64,000 nt of DNA from SbD1 sp039679945 (GTDB lineage Bacteria; Desulfobacterota; Syntrophobacteria; Syntrophobacterales; Syntrophobacteraceae), in NCBI GenBank assembly GCA_039679945.1, contig JBDKTY010000168.1, positions 1 through 64,000 of the forward strand, in the 5' to 3' direction. Position numbers and translations under genes: made by a program. This document shows positions 53,011 to 61,640 of this stretch, piece by piece; position 1 is the first letter of the stretch; every line of letters starts with the position of its first letter. The notes below the pieces were generated by a model, which was not told the DNA's origin, ran no database searches, and was given only the letters and a program-made list of their open reading frames with translations.

Positions 53011-53678
53011 ATGCCGAGTTTCCCGCGGATTGCAAGAGCTTTTTTGTCACCCCTGCCATTGAGGAGCGCAAGCTTTGCAACCGCGTTCCTCAATTGATTT
53101 TCAGCCATGGGGTCCAAATTGACTTGGTCCTGATTCTATTCTGGATGCCCATGCATAGCGAGAATCAGTTTGACCGCCCGGTCAAGTTCTCTGGCCACGC
53201 ATTCATACCACATCGCCTTCCCTCCCGGCGATATGGCACCGAATCTCTGCACAGCCACGATAACCGGGCCTCAGTGGTACCGGGTTCGGCTCCTCCCACC
53301 TGAAGCAAGCACGCGATGGCCTGACGGGATCGTAACAACCTTCTTCTTTGAGACAATATCAAATCCTTAAGTCGCCGCCTTGCTTGACTAAGTTATGCCA
53401 TGTTGCCTCCTCGCGGGCTTTCTCGCCCTCAGGTGCGCTTCTAATCGCCGAATGCCGATTTGCCCAATTTCGGGCATTAGAATGGATTTGCAAATGGAAC
53501 GGAGAGTTTAATCCTCACCTTGGAGTAAGAGTGGTAAAAAACGTAACTGAGTTGACCTCCAGCGCAAAATAAGATGACCTTCGATGAAAGAAGGTCAAAT
53601 TTACAGGTCGAAACGCGACGGATTTTTCATTTTTGCCGGTCGTTTTGCGCGTCCCAAACGGATCGGAAGGGACCAGTA
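53011..53678. other. gene-poor accessory stretch with short coupled frames
   Basis: No standard gene is seen. On the minus strand a 25-residue frame (53136-53213, MWYECVARELDRAVKLIL) has a strong ribosome site GGGAGGGAAGG, and a 33-residue frame (53007-53108, MAENQLRNAVAKLALLNGRG) overlaps the next start. A further frame ending KAREEATWHNLVKQGGDLRI lacks a start codon. These look like remnants or micro-genes upstream of the Fic gene. Confidence 0.35.
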
Positions 53679-53734
53679 TTGACAAGTCCTTGCTTTCCGC
53701 AAAGCCTTGTGATACAAGGCTTTCCAACCATTGG

Positions 53735-53806
53735 GCCGGCGTAGCTCAGGGGTAGAGCAGCTGATTCGTAATCAGCAGGTCGCGGGTTCGAATCCCATCG
53801 CCGGCT
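53735..53806 (+). tRNA. tRNA-Thr (anticodon CGT)
   Basis: Complete cloverleaf: acceptor GCCGGCG/CGCCGGC, D arm GCTCAGGGGTAGAGC, anticodon stem GCTGA/TCAGC around TTCGTAA (anticodon CGT), T arm GCGGG-TTCGAAT-CCCAT. The CCA end is not encoded. It decodes ACG. A hairpin terminator follows closely. Confidence 0.96.
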
Positions 53807-53825
53807 TTAAAAAGAAGGACAAATC

Positions 53826-53858
53826 GGGGAGTTAGCAGATATGCTGACTCCCCTTTTT
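53826..53858 (+). terminator. intrinsic terminator after tRNA-Thr
   Basis: GGGGAGTTAGCA/TGCTGACTCCCC makes a 12-bp stem with one G-U pair and a GATA loop, followed by five T residues. Confidence 0.92.
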
Positions 53859-53982
53859 CTTTCCCGACGATCAAAGGGACGTTTTCCAGGGCTTCCTCTA
53901 TAAGGAGGCTGAATAGATCCGAAGGTTATCGCCGTGAGGACTGCAGCTTTTTGATGGCGGGCATCCGCGTCGGTTTCGGATT

Positions 53983-54408
53983 TTATCTTTTCTTGGTACG
54001 CAATTCGTAAATCCTGGACAAAAGCGCGAACAACAGGCCCGCGGACAAGCCACACATGAGGATGCCGGTCAAACCCTCCACCGGGCTGAGTAGCCGCCAC
54101 GGCTCCGACAACACCACATCGCCGAACCCAATCGTCGTATAACTGACCCCGGAGAAGTAGACCGCCGACTCGGCATTGGGCAGGCATCCCGCCCACCAAT
54201 AGCACAACGCCCAAACCGTGATCTCGGCCAGGTGAATCAGAATCAGCGACATAACCACATGGATGAGCAGCCAGGTAATGGACCAGTGTCGAGTCGGCAT
54301 CTCCGCGGGCGCTCTCGGCAACAACCGCAGCACCAGGCTGAGCCCCGCGGCATGCACGAACACCGTGACAGCCACCAACGCACAGCCGATCAAGATTACT
54401 GCCATCAT
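53983..54408 (-). CDS. two-helix potassium channel protein
   Basis: 141 residues: an N-terminal membrane helix, a second helix (WSITWLLIHVVMSLILIHLAEI), a pore loop with the selectivity filter TTIGFGD, and a final helix (LTGILMCGLSAGLLFALL). It fits the Ion_trans_2 type of prokaryotic K+ channels. No regulatory RCK domain is attached. The ATG at 54408 is used; a TTG two codons earlier is possible. Confidence 0.86.
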   Translation of the reverse strand: MMAVILIGCALVAVTVFVHAAGLSLVLRLLPRAPAEMPTRHWSITWLLIHVVMSLILIHLAEITVWALCYWWAGCLPNAESAVYFSGVSYTTIGFGDVVLSEPWRLLSPVEGLTGILMCGLSAGLLFALLSRIYELRTKKR

Positions 54409-54639
54409 GGCCAAACCCCGGTTTCCATAGGCAAGAGCCTCAAGCGCAAGGTAGATAACATATCACTCGGCATTCGCGGGTTCACCCGGCCGGGCGGCCC
54501 TGGTCCTCTTTTCTCCCCGGGTCTTTTCTCGGAGGAGAACCGCCATTGCAATCTGTTGCGGGACTGACTGACAGGAATCGCTTCTTGAAGTTTCGCAGGT
54601 AGCAGGTACCCTCGATCCTGTCAAGGACATGTTGGTGCC

Positions 54640-54915
54640 GATCTTTCAGCGAAGAAAGACACGTACCTATCACGGCGCTTCGCAGCCAGTCAATCGCTGC
54701 TCACGGGACGGATTCGATTCCATCGCCCGCGGCCGGCATGGATGGCGGTTGCACCCGGACCGGACACCGGGGCTTAACAAAGCGTAAGCGATCACGGACA
54801 AACCCAGCGTCTTTCCGGATAATTGAATCCGAAAAGGCACGGGGTTTGCCGCTATTTGGTGGGAGAGGTAATCGATGTGACGGTGGATCTCGACGGACAA
54901 AATCTGCATTGATGG
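54640..54915 (+). pseudogene. decayed copy of the 3' end of the BaiN-like flavoprotein gene
   Basis: The DNA aligns with roughly bases 56010-56275 of the intact gene just downstream. Shared tracts include TTCCATCGCCCG (TCCATCGCCCG in the gene), GGGCTT-AACAA, and GGGAGAGGT followed by TCGA and GTGACGG. In one frame it reads FRIIESEKARGLPL (gene: SRTMESRKIPGLYF), then after a frameshift LVGEVIDVTVDLDGQNLH and a stop (gene: LGEVVDVTGHLGGYNLHW). It cannot encode a product. The rest of 54409-55144 shows no gene. Confidence 0.75.
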
Positions 54916-55144
54916 AAGTAACGTCCAGGAAGCCATTATCTCCGACCGGTTGCACCGGGTCTCGGAGAGTCCGCCTCCGGGGAAAGCAAGCAGATTTTCT
55001 TATCGACTAGGGGCGCAAACCGGTGAGAGAATGACTGCCTCGCAATCCTTGCATGTCACCGAACGCGCATGCGGGACTTATTTTGCCGGCGACGAAAGCA
55101 CTTTTCGATACAACTTTGCATGACACAATTTGTTGAGTTCCTGA

Positions 55145-56311
55145 ATGAAAAATGACGTAATCATAATCGGGGCGGGTGCATCTGGCCTCATGTGCGCGAT
55201 GGAAGCGGGAACAAGGGGACGCTCCGTCCTCGTCCTCGATCATTCCGAAAAGGTGGCGAACAAGATTCGCGTCTCGGGAGGAGGGCGGTGCAACTTCTCG
55301 AACAGGATCATGGGACGGGAGTATTACATTTCCCGCAATCCCCGTTTCGTAACATCCGCACTCTCACGATTCACGCCTCTGGATTTCCTGGCAATCCTGG
55401 AAAGCCACGGGATCGGGTACCACGAGCGGGAGGAAGGCCAGCTTTTCTGCAATGAAAGCTCACGACAAATCATCGACATGCTTGTGACCGAGTGCGGCAG
55501 GGCGGCGGTTCGGTTCCAGTTGAACTGCAACATATCCGGAATAACCCGGACCGATGGTTTTCGGATCACGACAGATAAGGGTGTTTTCGATTGCGAGTCG
55601 CTCGTCATCGCGACGGGAGGCCTCTCATATCCCGCTCTGGGAGCCAGCAATTTCGGATACTCCGTCGCAAAACAGTTCGGGCTCAAAGTCACCAAGCTGA
55701 ACCCGGCTCTCACCCCCTTGCGGTTCAACCCTCGGGACACACAGGTGTTTGCCACGCTGGCTGGTGTCTCCATCAGTTCCACGGTAAGCCACGAAGGCGT
55801 CCAGTTCAGGGGGAATTTGCTCTTCACTCACAACGGCATAAGCGGCCCCGCGATTCTTCAAATATCGTCCCACTGGGATCGGACAGGCGTCCTGACAGTA
55901 GATCTTTTGCCCGGACTGGACATTCTTAACGTCCTGTTGGAAAAGCAAAGCTCCAAAATGCTCCTGTCCACTATCCTCGACCAATATCTGCCGAAAAGAT
56001 TCGTGAAACTCTGGTGCGATCTCCACGGCGGATCGAGGCCTGTCAGCCGGCACTCACGAACTGAACTCGACTCCATCGCCCGAGACCTTCACGAATGGCA
56101 GCTACGTCCTGACGGGACCGAGGGCTTCAACAAGGCGGAAGTGACCCTTGGGGGCGTCGATACGGACGAACTCTCATCGCGCACCATGGAATCCCGCAAG
56201 ATACCGGGTCTTTATTTTCTGGGAGAGGTGGTCGACGTGACGGGACATCTCGGCGGGTACAACCTTCATTGGGCGTGGGCATCCGGCCATGCCGCGGGAC
56301 AGTTCGTCTGA
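55145..56311 (+). CDS. BaiN/HI0933-like NAD(P)/FAD-dependent oxidoreductase
   Basis: 388 residues. FAD-binding motif DVIIIGAGASGLMCAMEAGTRG, then VSGGGRCNFSN, LVIATGGLSYPALGASNFGY, FTHNGISGPAILQIS, and the C-terminal GLYFLGEVVDVTGHLGGYNL. These are the standard features of the flavoprotein HI0933 (BaiN) family, whose members are reductases of largely unknown substrate. The ATG has only a weak ribosome site. A degenerate copy of its 3' part lies directly upstream. Confidence 0.93.
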   Translation: MKNDVIIIGAGASGLMCAMEAGTRGRSVLVLDHSEKVANKIRVSGGGRCNFSNRIMGREYYISRNPRFVTSALSRFTPLDFLAILESHGIGYHEREEGQLFCNESSRQIIDMLVTECGRAAVRFQLNCNISGITRTDGFRITTDKGVFDCESLVIATGGLSYPALGASNFGYSVAKQFGLKVTKLNPALTPLRFNPRDTQVFATLAGVSISSTVSHEGVQFRGNLLFTHNGISGPAILQISSHWDRTGVLTVDLLPGLDILNVLLEKQSSKMLLSTILDQYLPKRFVKLWCDLHGGSRPVSRHSRTELDSIARDLHEWQLRPDGTEGFNKAEVTLGGVDTDELSSRTMESRKIPGLYFLGEVVDVTGHLGGYNLHWAWASGHAAGQFV

Positions 56312-56482
56312 GCCCTCAATTTATTTTGATCCGTGTTCCGGGGAAGGCCGAGGAAAGATCGACGCCCGTCACGACAGGAGGAGTGCTGACGGCGCCTCCG
56401 TTTGCCGCGAATTTCCCGAGCGACACGGCCCAGTTCCACCCGGATGACTGGACAGACCTGACAGCCTCTTCAGTCCCGCTTT

Positions 56483-57337
56483 TCAATCATCGTACTGGTG
56501 TGCGTATGCCGCGTCGTTATAGAGGCCTTCACCGTACTGGCCGGCCCCGTATTCCCGGATGATCTTCTGGCCCTCATCGGCTTTCACGAAGTCGATGAAC
56601 TTCGCCGCCAGCGACGCGCCGGGGGTTGCTCCCTCGGGCTGGCTCAGGGCGTGGTAGGTATTTACAAGGAACTTGTCTCCCTTGAAGAGGATCTTCAGAT
56701 TCGGAACACCATTCTTCTCGGCAACCCATGTGCTGCTGTCAGCCATGAAGTAACCCTTCTCGTCGTTTGCGCGCTTTAGAGTCGCGGTCATGAATTCCCT
56801 GGTCACGACGTACCAGTCACCGGTCGGGTTGATGCCCGCCTTCTTCCAGACGTCCATTTCCTTTTTATGAGTTCCGGAATTGTCTCCCCGAGAGAAAAAT
56901 CGCGCCTTGGCGACGGCGATTGCCGTGTAGGCATCGACAGCACTCTTGCTCGCGGCAATCCGGGCCGGATCGTCCGGCGGCCCCACAATGAAGAATTCGT
57001 TCGATCCTATAAGCGTCCGCTTAATGGCCCACCCCTCCTCCATGGCCTTCTTTTCAGCCTCGGGAGCGTGCACCATGATCATATCGACCGTTTTCTCTTT
57101 CAAGGCCTTGAGGGACTCACCCGAGCCGGCCTTCTTCCAGCAGAGGACGGCATCATTTTTCGCCGCGAACTCCTCGGCGAGAGCTTTCACGAGGCCCAAC
57201 TCGCCCGGGCTACCCGTAGCGAGCGAGAATTGGTTGCGGCCCTTCCCGTATACTTCCTCACATCCCCCCTGAGCGAAGGACATCGAGGAAATCAATGAAC
57301 AAATCACCAGGGCAAATGATACAAATCCCAATCTCAT
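56483..57337 (-). CDS. TupA-like tungstate-binding periplasmic protein
   Basis: 284 residues: signal peptide (FVSFALVICSLISSMSFAQ), then a type-2 periplasmic binding fold with ATGSPGELGLV, DMIMVHAPEAEKKAMEEGW, SNEFFIVGPPDDPARI and SRGDNSGTHKKE. The last two are characteristic of TupA tungstate-binding proteins; molybdate specificity is not excluded. GGGGG precedes the ATG at 57337. No permease or ATPase gene is adjacent, so the transporter partner lies elsewhere. Tungsten would serve formate dehydrogenases or aldehyde oxidoreductases. Confidence 0.82.
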   Translation of the reverse strand: MRLGFVSFALVICSLISSMSFAQGGCEEVYGKGRNQFSLATGSPGELGLVKALAEEFAAKNDAVLCWKKAGSGESLKALKEKTVDMIMVHAPEAEKKAMEEGWAIKRTLIGSNEFFIVGPPDDPARIAASKSAVDAYTAIAVAKARFFSRGDNSGTHKKEMDVWKKAGINPTGDWYVVTREFMTATLKRANDEKGYFMADSSTWVAEKNGVPNLKILFKGDKFLVNTYHALSQPEGATPGASLAAKFIDFVKADEGQKIIREYGAGQYGEGLYNDAAYAHQYDD

Positions 57338-57717
57338 CCCGCACCCCCCAGTCGCGTCGTGCAATGCCGCCATCATCCGTTCCCGTCGGTTTCCGAATAA
57401 CCCGGGACCTTCTCTCTCAAAGGAACCTGTCAACAATTCTCATGAGTATCTCCCCTATGTCAAGTTTTCCATAACACCCATCATCGAAACATAGAGGCAC
57501 AGGTACGGCGAATCAGTCAACCGTTTTACTATTCCTGGCTGGAACGACCTCATTACCTCAACCACAGCCTCCTCATACTCAAGGGAATATAGCCTCGCAT
57601 TCTTAATTTACATCTCCATACGGCTTTTTCTTTCAGTCGCATTTATTTCATCTTATGATGTCCATGATAATGCGGTCCTTTCTTTTGGAAGCTATTCCGA
57701 GCACTTTTGAGGTTACG

Positions 57718-57749
57718 ACCGGTTGCGGTTTCGTCGTCGCGCAACCGGT
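57718..57749. repeat. perfect 10-bp inverted repeat upstream of a secreted-protein gene
   Basis: ACCGGTTGCG and CGCAACCGGT are separated by 12 bp, about 95 bp before the following start. It could be an operator or RNA stem-loop. The rest of 57338-57842 shows no gene and no clear promoter. Confidence 0.5.
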
Positions 57750-57842
57750 ATGCTGGTCCCATTGAACGATCAAGGGACGCTCCTGTCGCTATCCCTTGTT
57801 TCGGGAAGATCTCCGGTGAGCCTTTTACTGGGAGGCAGAGTC

Positions 57843-58799
57843 GTGCACGTCAAATCAGTCCTGCTTTTTCTTTTCTTTTGTTGCTTTGTTCTGAACTCAT
57901 CGCCCGCATCCTCCCCGCTTCCGTCGTTTCCGAACGTTGAGCTTGCCGCCGCCTCCGCCGCCGGAGCGCAGACTTCGGGAGATGCCGGCGCTCAGGAGGA
58001 TCAGAGTTCCTCCACGGCGGCATCTCCGCCGGAAGAGGCATCCGTCACGAAAACTTACTCCCTGGGTGAATTCCTGCTGACGGTGTCCGGCAGCGCCGAA
58101 GAGAGCAAGTACGAGGTCACTCTCACCAGGTCCGGCCAGTCCATTCTGGAGGAGGAGAGTTACCTGGTGGAGCCGGAGGGGACCATATTTGAAGACACGC
58201 CCGCAAAAGGCTGCAGGACCCTCGTTACCTACATCTATTCCGGCGGCGCGCATTGCTGCACCACGGCAATAGTTGCCACAATCCAGGGACAGAGTCACGT
58301 GTTCTCCGTCCTCGATCTTGCTCACAGCTCGGAAATCGAGTTCTCGGATATCAACGGAGACGGCATCCGGGAGATCAAAATCGCGGACTGGCAGTTTGCC
58401 TACTATGGCACTGGAAATCAGAAGATCGGCTTCTCTTTCGCGGATTCTCCCGCAATGGAACGGTTCATGGTTTTTGAGGATTCGGGGTGGAGGCCGGATA
58501 GACAGGGCCAATTCCAGGCGTTTTATGAAAAACTTTCCACGCAACACCGTTCCGAAGCAGAGTCCAAGGCTGGAAAGCCTGGCCGAACAAATGAATTCGT
58601 TGCCGCCAACGCCATTCAATCCGCGTACTCCGCTGTCATGGCCGGCAAGGGAGATAAAGCCGCGGAGCAGTTGCTGCAGCGCCTGCTGCCCTCATCCTGG
58701 AAGCCCGAACTAAAGCAGATAGCCGCGGATGTCGTCAGGGCCGCAAAGGAATTCAACCCGGGAGAAACAACCCAGCCGCCCCGGCATCCGGGAACGTGA
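57843..58799 (+). CDS. secreted hypothetical protein with Asp-rich calcium-loop motif
   Basis: 318 residues: signal peptide (SVLLFLFFCCFVLNSSPAS), a low-complexity Ser/Ala/Glu linker, then a domain with KGCRTLVTYIYSGGAHCCTTAIVA and SDINGDGIREIKIADWQF, the latter resembling FG-GAP/calcium-loop sequences. A helical C-terminal part follows. No family is recognised. A GTG start at 57843, preceded by GGAGG, is preferred because the signal peptide then lies at the N-terminus. Confidence 0.7.
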   Translation: MHVKSVLLFLFFCCFVLNSSPASSPLPSFPNVELAAASAAGAQTSGDAGAQEDQSSSTAASPPEEASVTKTYSLGEFLLTVSGSAEESKYEVTLTRSGQSILEEESYLVEPEGTIFEDTPAKGCRTLVTYIYSGGAHCCTTAIVATIQGQSHVFSVLDLAHSSEIEFSDINGDGIREIKIADWQFAYYGTGNQKIGFSFADSPAMERFMVFEDSGWRPDRQGQFQAFYEKLSTQHRSEAESKAGKPGRTNEFVAANAIQSAYSAVMAGKGDKAAEQLLQRLLPSSWKPELKQIAADVVRAAKEFNPGETTQPPRHPGT

Positions 58800-58945
58800 C
58801 CGCGGCGAAGGATCGGGCAACCCCGGCCGGCGAACCCGCTCTCAATAAACTTAGGCGCCTTGAACGTCAGGATGAGATCGAGCGGCTGTTACATGAGTTG
58901 AAATCCGGGGGCCGGATAATGCCCGAGGGTCGCGAAGAGAAATGA
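58796..58945 (+). CDS. 49-residue charged protein coupled to the secreted-protein gene
   Basis: GTG overlaps the upstream stop (GTGA). The product is a charged amphipathic helix (LNKLRRLERQDEIERLLHELKSG). The overlap argues for coupled translation, but the length leaves coding status uncertain. A hairpin GCTCCT/AGGAGC follows at about 58965-58983. Confidence 0.4.
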   Translation: MTAAKDRATPAGEPALNKLRRLERQDEIERLLHELKSGGRIMPEGREEK

Positions 58946-59009
58946 GGATTCCCTGTTTATTGCTCCTCACGGAGGAGCAGATCAGCCATCCAACCGGGAT
59001 GCAAATAGT

Positions 59010-61268
59010 CTATTCCGCTCTACTCGGTTCAAGCGCCGCCCCTCGATCTTCCTGAGTTTTGTCCTTCTTTTGCCATGGGTACTCCACACGGGCATGAAAG
59101 GATGCCGCAAGGGCATCGGTAAGGCAGTGCACGATCCTGCCAATATCTCGCGTCGAGAGATTACACTCATCAAACTGCCCGTCGTTCAATTTCTTGTCTA
59201 TGATAATACGCAACAGGTTCTGAATATTCTCGCGCGTGTGTTCCCGAAGCGTGCGCGATGCGGCCTCGGCGGAGTCCACGATCATTAGTATCGCCGCCTC
59301 GACACTCCGAGGCTTGGGGCCGGGATACCGGAAGTCTTTTTCTTCGGGCTTCTTTTCGGGGTTCTCTTTTGCGGCTTTGTCGAAAAAGAACTCAACCAAC
59401 TGCGTACCGTGGTGTTGCGGGATAAAATCGAGGATAAGGTCGGGAAGCCCGGCTTTTCTTCCGATTTCTATTCCATCCTTGACGTGCCCTATGATGATTC
59501 CGACACTTTCAGCGGGGCTCAAGCCGTCATGCAGGTTATTGACTCCCAGTTGGTTCTCTACAAAGAAGGTTGCGTTGACACTCTTTCCGATATCGTGATA
59601 ATAGGCGCCGGTTCTCAATAGAAGGGTATTTGCCCCGATGGTTTCTCCGGCGGCTTCGGCGAGATAGGCCACACTCATGGTGTGTTGATAAGTGCCCGGC
59701 GCCCTTCTGAGAAGGTCTTTCAGGAGCGGGTGCTGAAGATCCGCGTATTGATTCAGCTTGAAAGCCGACACCCTGTGCCAGCCGATTTCAAACAGCGGCA
59801 CGAGAATCAACGCCAAGGGTCCGGACGCCAAACCGCCCAGGAAAGCCCACGGCGCGTCGGAAGACAGACCACGGCTGAACACCAGGGCAGTGGTTGCCTT
59901 CTCCGATCCCATCAGCCAGAGAGCAAAATTATTCCAGTCAATCAGAAAAAAAACCACGACCGTCGCGTTGCACATTCCCACCAGGAGTGATGGGATAAGA
60001 ATGTGCGATCGTTTTCGAATCACCGGACAGCTCAGTATACCGAGAAGCCCTCCGAAGGTGTAGAAAAGCAGAATTCCCATGCCGCGGCCTGAAAACAAAC
60101 TGACAAGCGTCGCGAGCAGCAATGTGGACCATGCAACGGAGACTCTCTCGGGTTCCAGTAGAACCAGCAGAAGCGGAAGCAGGCAGAAGGGAAGACCGTA
60201 AAGGGGAAAAGAACTCAGGAGCAGATAGGTCTTCAGCAGCACCAGTACGAGTATCAGCGAACATAAATGCACCGCGCACGAGGGTTTTCGCCGCAGCCAT
60301 GGCCGCGAAACCTTCGAAAGCAGCAGATTGTAGAGAATCACCATGAAAGTGATAGCCAACAGGAGCGAGGGAGCGCTTTTCAACAGATCCTTATACTGCG
60401 CCTCCTGGTGCGCGGCGAGCAGGAACAAATCATCTTCGGTCAGCGGCTTCCCGAAGGGAATCAGTATATCCCCGGCATCATAGTTAATCAGCTTCGATGG
60501 ATACCGGCGGATGATCTCCTCGATTCTCCTGTCATTTTCCTTTTGATCATATTTCAGGTTCGGTGTGAGCGTCGCGTGTATTATATGGATCACGGGATCG
60601 AGAACGCTCTTGTCTACCTGCCAGAAAACCTGGCTTATTCTTTGCTGAAGAACTGTTCTGGCTTCCTCGATCGTCATGAATTCACTTGCCGGGTAAGCTA
60701 CCGTACCGATCGGATCGGGGAAAAGGACTTCGGCGGTTATCTTGCCTTTTATCGGTCGGGGATCTTCAACTATCCTGCTCCGAAGCACTGCCTCTTCGAG
60801 CGTCACAATGCCTTCCATCAGGTACTTTATGTTCGGATATTCGAGCAGTATCGTGGCATCTTTGTCAGTGATCTCAATCCCCAACTCCTTGCGCAGATAT
60901 CTCGAAAGCACGGCTCCGTCGGTCTGAGCCTCGGCCTGCATGCTCGATAGCTTCTTTATGATTTCCTGCATCTTCTTCTTTGTTGCTTCGAGCTTATCGG
61001 GGTAATGGCTGTAGAGTGGAATGTATTGGGAGAGGGCGACGTTTCTTTTGCTTCCGTAGGCTTTCTCCTGGTCGAAAGTAAAGTCGCCCTGCGCCCGGAA
61101 TGTAAATATCGCCTGCCGTCCGACTTCGGGCGGACGAAAGTGGAGATACACATCCTCGATGTAACAGCACATAAAAGAAAGGATTATAAGCAGAAGACTC
61201 AGTATATGTTTCACGTCATCATTGCCCGGCAGATTATGGTTATTTGCATCCACCCGGATAATCGTCAT
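59010..61268 (-). CDS. PgpH-type membrane HD phosphodiesterase (c-di-AMP hydrolase family)
   Basis: 752 residues. An N-terminal helix leads to a large extracytoplasmic 7TMR-HDED-type domain (about 45-300), then about seven membrane helices (310-480), then a cytoplasmic HD domain with HPLLKDLLRRAPGTYQHTMSVAYLAE, GAYYHDIGKS, IIGHVKDGIEIGRKAGLP and PQHHGT. This order defines PgpH, which degrades cyclic di-AMP. Its substrate here is inferred from the family. The start has no strong ribosome site; a GTG at 61214 would remove 18 residues. Confidence 0.9.
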   Translation of the reverse strand: MTIIRVDANNHNLPGNDDVKHILSLLLIILSFMCCYIEDVYLHFRPPEVGRQAIFTFRAQGDFTFDQEKAYGSKRNVALSQYIPLYSHYPDKLEATKKKMQEIIKKLSSMQAEAQTDGAVLSRYLRKELGIEITDKDATILLEYPNIKYLMEGIVTLEEAVLRSRIVEDPRPIKGKITAEVLFPDPIGTVAYPASEFMTIEEARTVLQQRISQVFWQVDKSVLDPVIHIIHATLTPNLKYDQKENDRRIEEIIRRYPSKLINYDAGDILIPFGKPLTEDDLFLLAAHQEAQYKDLLKSAPSLLLAITFMVILYNLLLSKVSRPWLRRKPSCAVHLCSLILVLVLLKTYLLLSSFPLYGLPFCLLPLLLVLLEPERVSVAWSTLLLATLVSLFSGRGMGILLFYTFGGLLGILSCPVIRKRSHILIPSLLVGMCNATVVVFFLIDWNNFALWLMGSEKATTALVFSRGLSSDAPWAFLGGLASGPLALILVPLFEIGWHRVSAFKLNQYADLQHPLLKDLLRRAPGTYQHTMSVAYLAEAAGETIGANTLLLRTGAYYHDIGKSVNATFFVENQLGVNNLHDGLSPAESVGIIIGHVKDGIEIGRKAGLPDLILDFIPQHHGTQLVEFFFDKAAKENPEKKPEEKDFRYPGPKPRSVEAAILMIVDSAEAASRTLREHTRENIQNLLRIIIDKKLNDGQFDECNLSTRDIGRIVHCLTDALAASFHARVEYPWQKKDKTQEDRGAALEPSRAE

Positions 61269-61591
61269 TTACCACCCGGACCTTAATCCAAATCACGGCC
61301 CGCCGTCAACACGTCCATGGGCTGGACCTCTCCGGTCAGCGGCATCGGAGCACCCTCCCGTCAGGCATGAGCGGTCCGCCCCCCCACGGTGGTCCATGCG
61401 CGCGAATCCGCAGTAATCATTCCGTACAGCGATTTCCCGGATGTGTCCACTCCCTTTCTCCCGGAGTTTCTTGACAGAAGCCTGAGAGCCCGGATTCGAT
61501 CCCACCAGCTTCCGAAATTGCATTGTTTTCCTCCAACCTATCTGCTAAATTTGCCATATCTGTTCATATTGTCGTGGGTTATGCCAGGCGC

Positions 61592-61628
61592 AAGCCATCC
61601 CGGCTCACCAGTGGGGTTGGCTTTTTTT
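61592..61628 (+). terminator. terminator-like hairpin directly before pabA
   Basis: AAGCCATCCC pairs imperfectly with GGGGTTGGCTT, followed by seven T residues, ending 12 nt before the pabA ATG and just before its ribosome site GAGGA. It may be an attenuator in the pab leader, or the end of an upstream transcript. No gene is seen in 61269-61591. Confidence 0.6.
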
Positions 61629-61640
61629 ATTGAGGAACAT

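Noticed and set aside
53165..53370. Overlapping 65-66-residue frames on both strands
   Set aside because: No start signal or family resemblance; they lie in degenerate accessory DNA.
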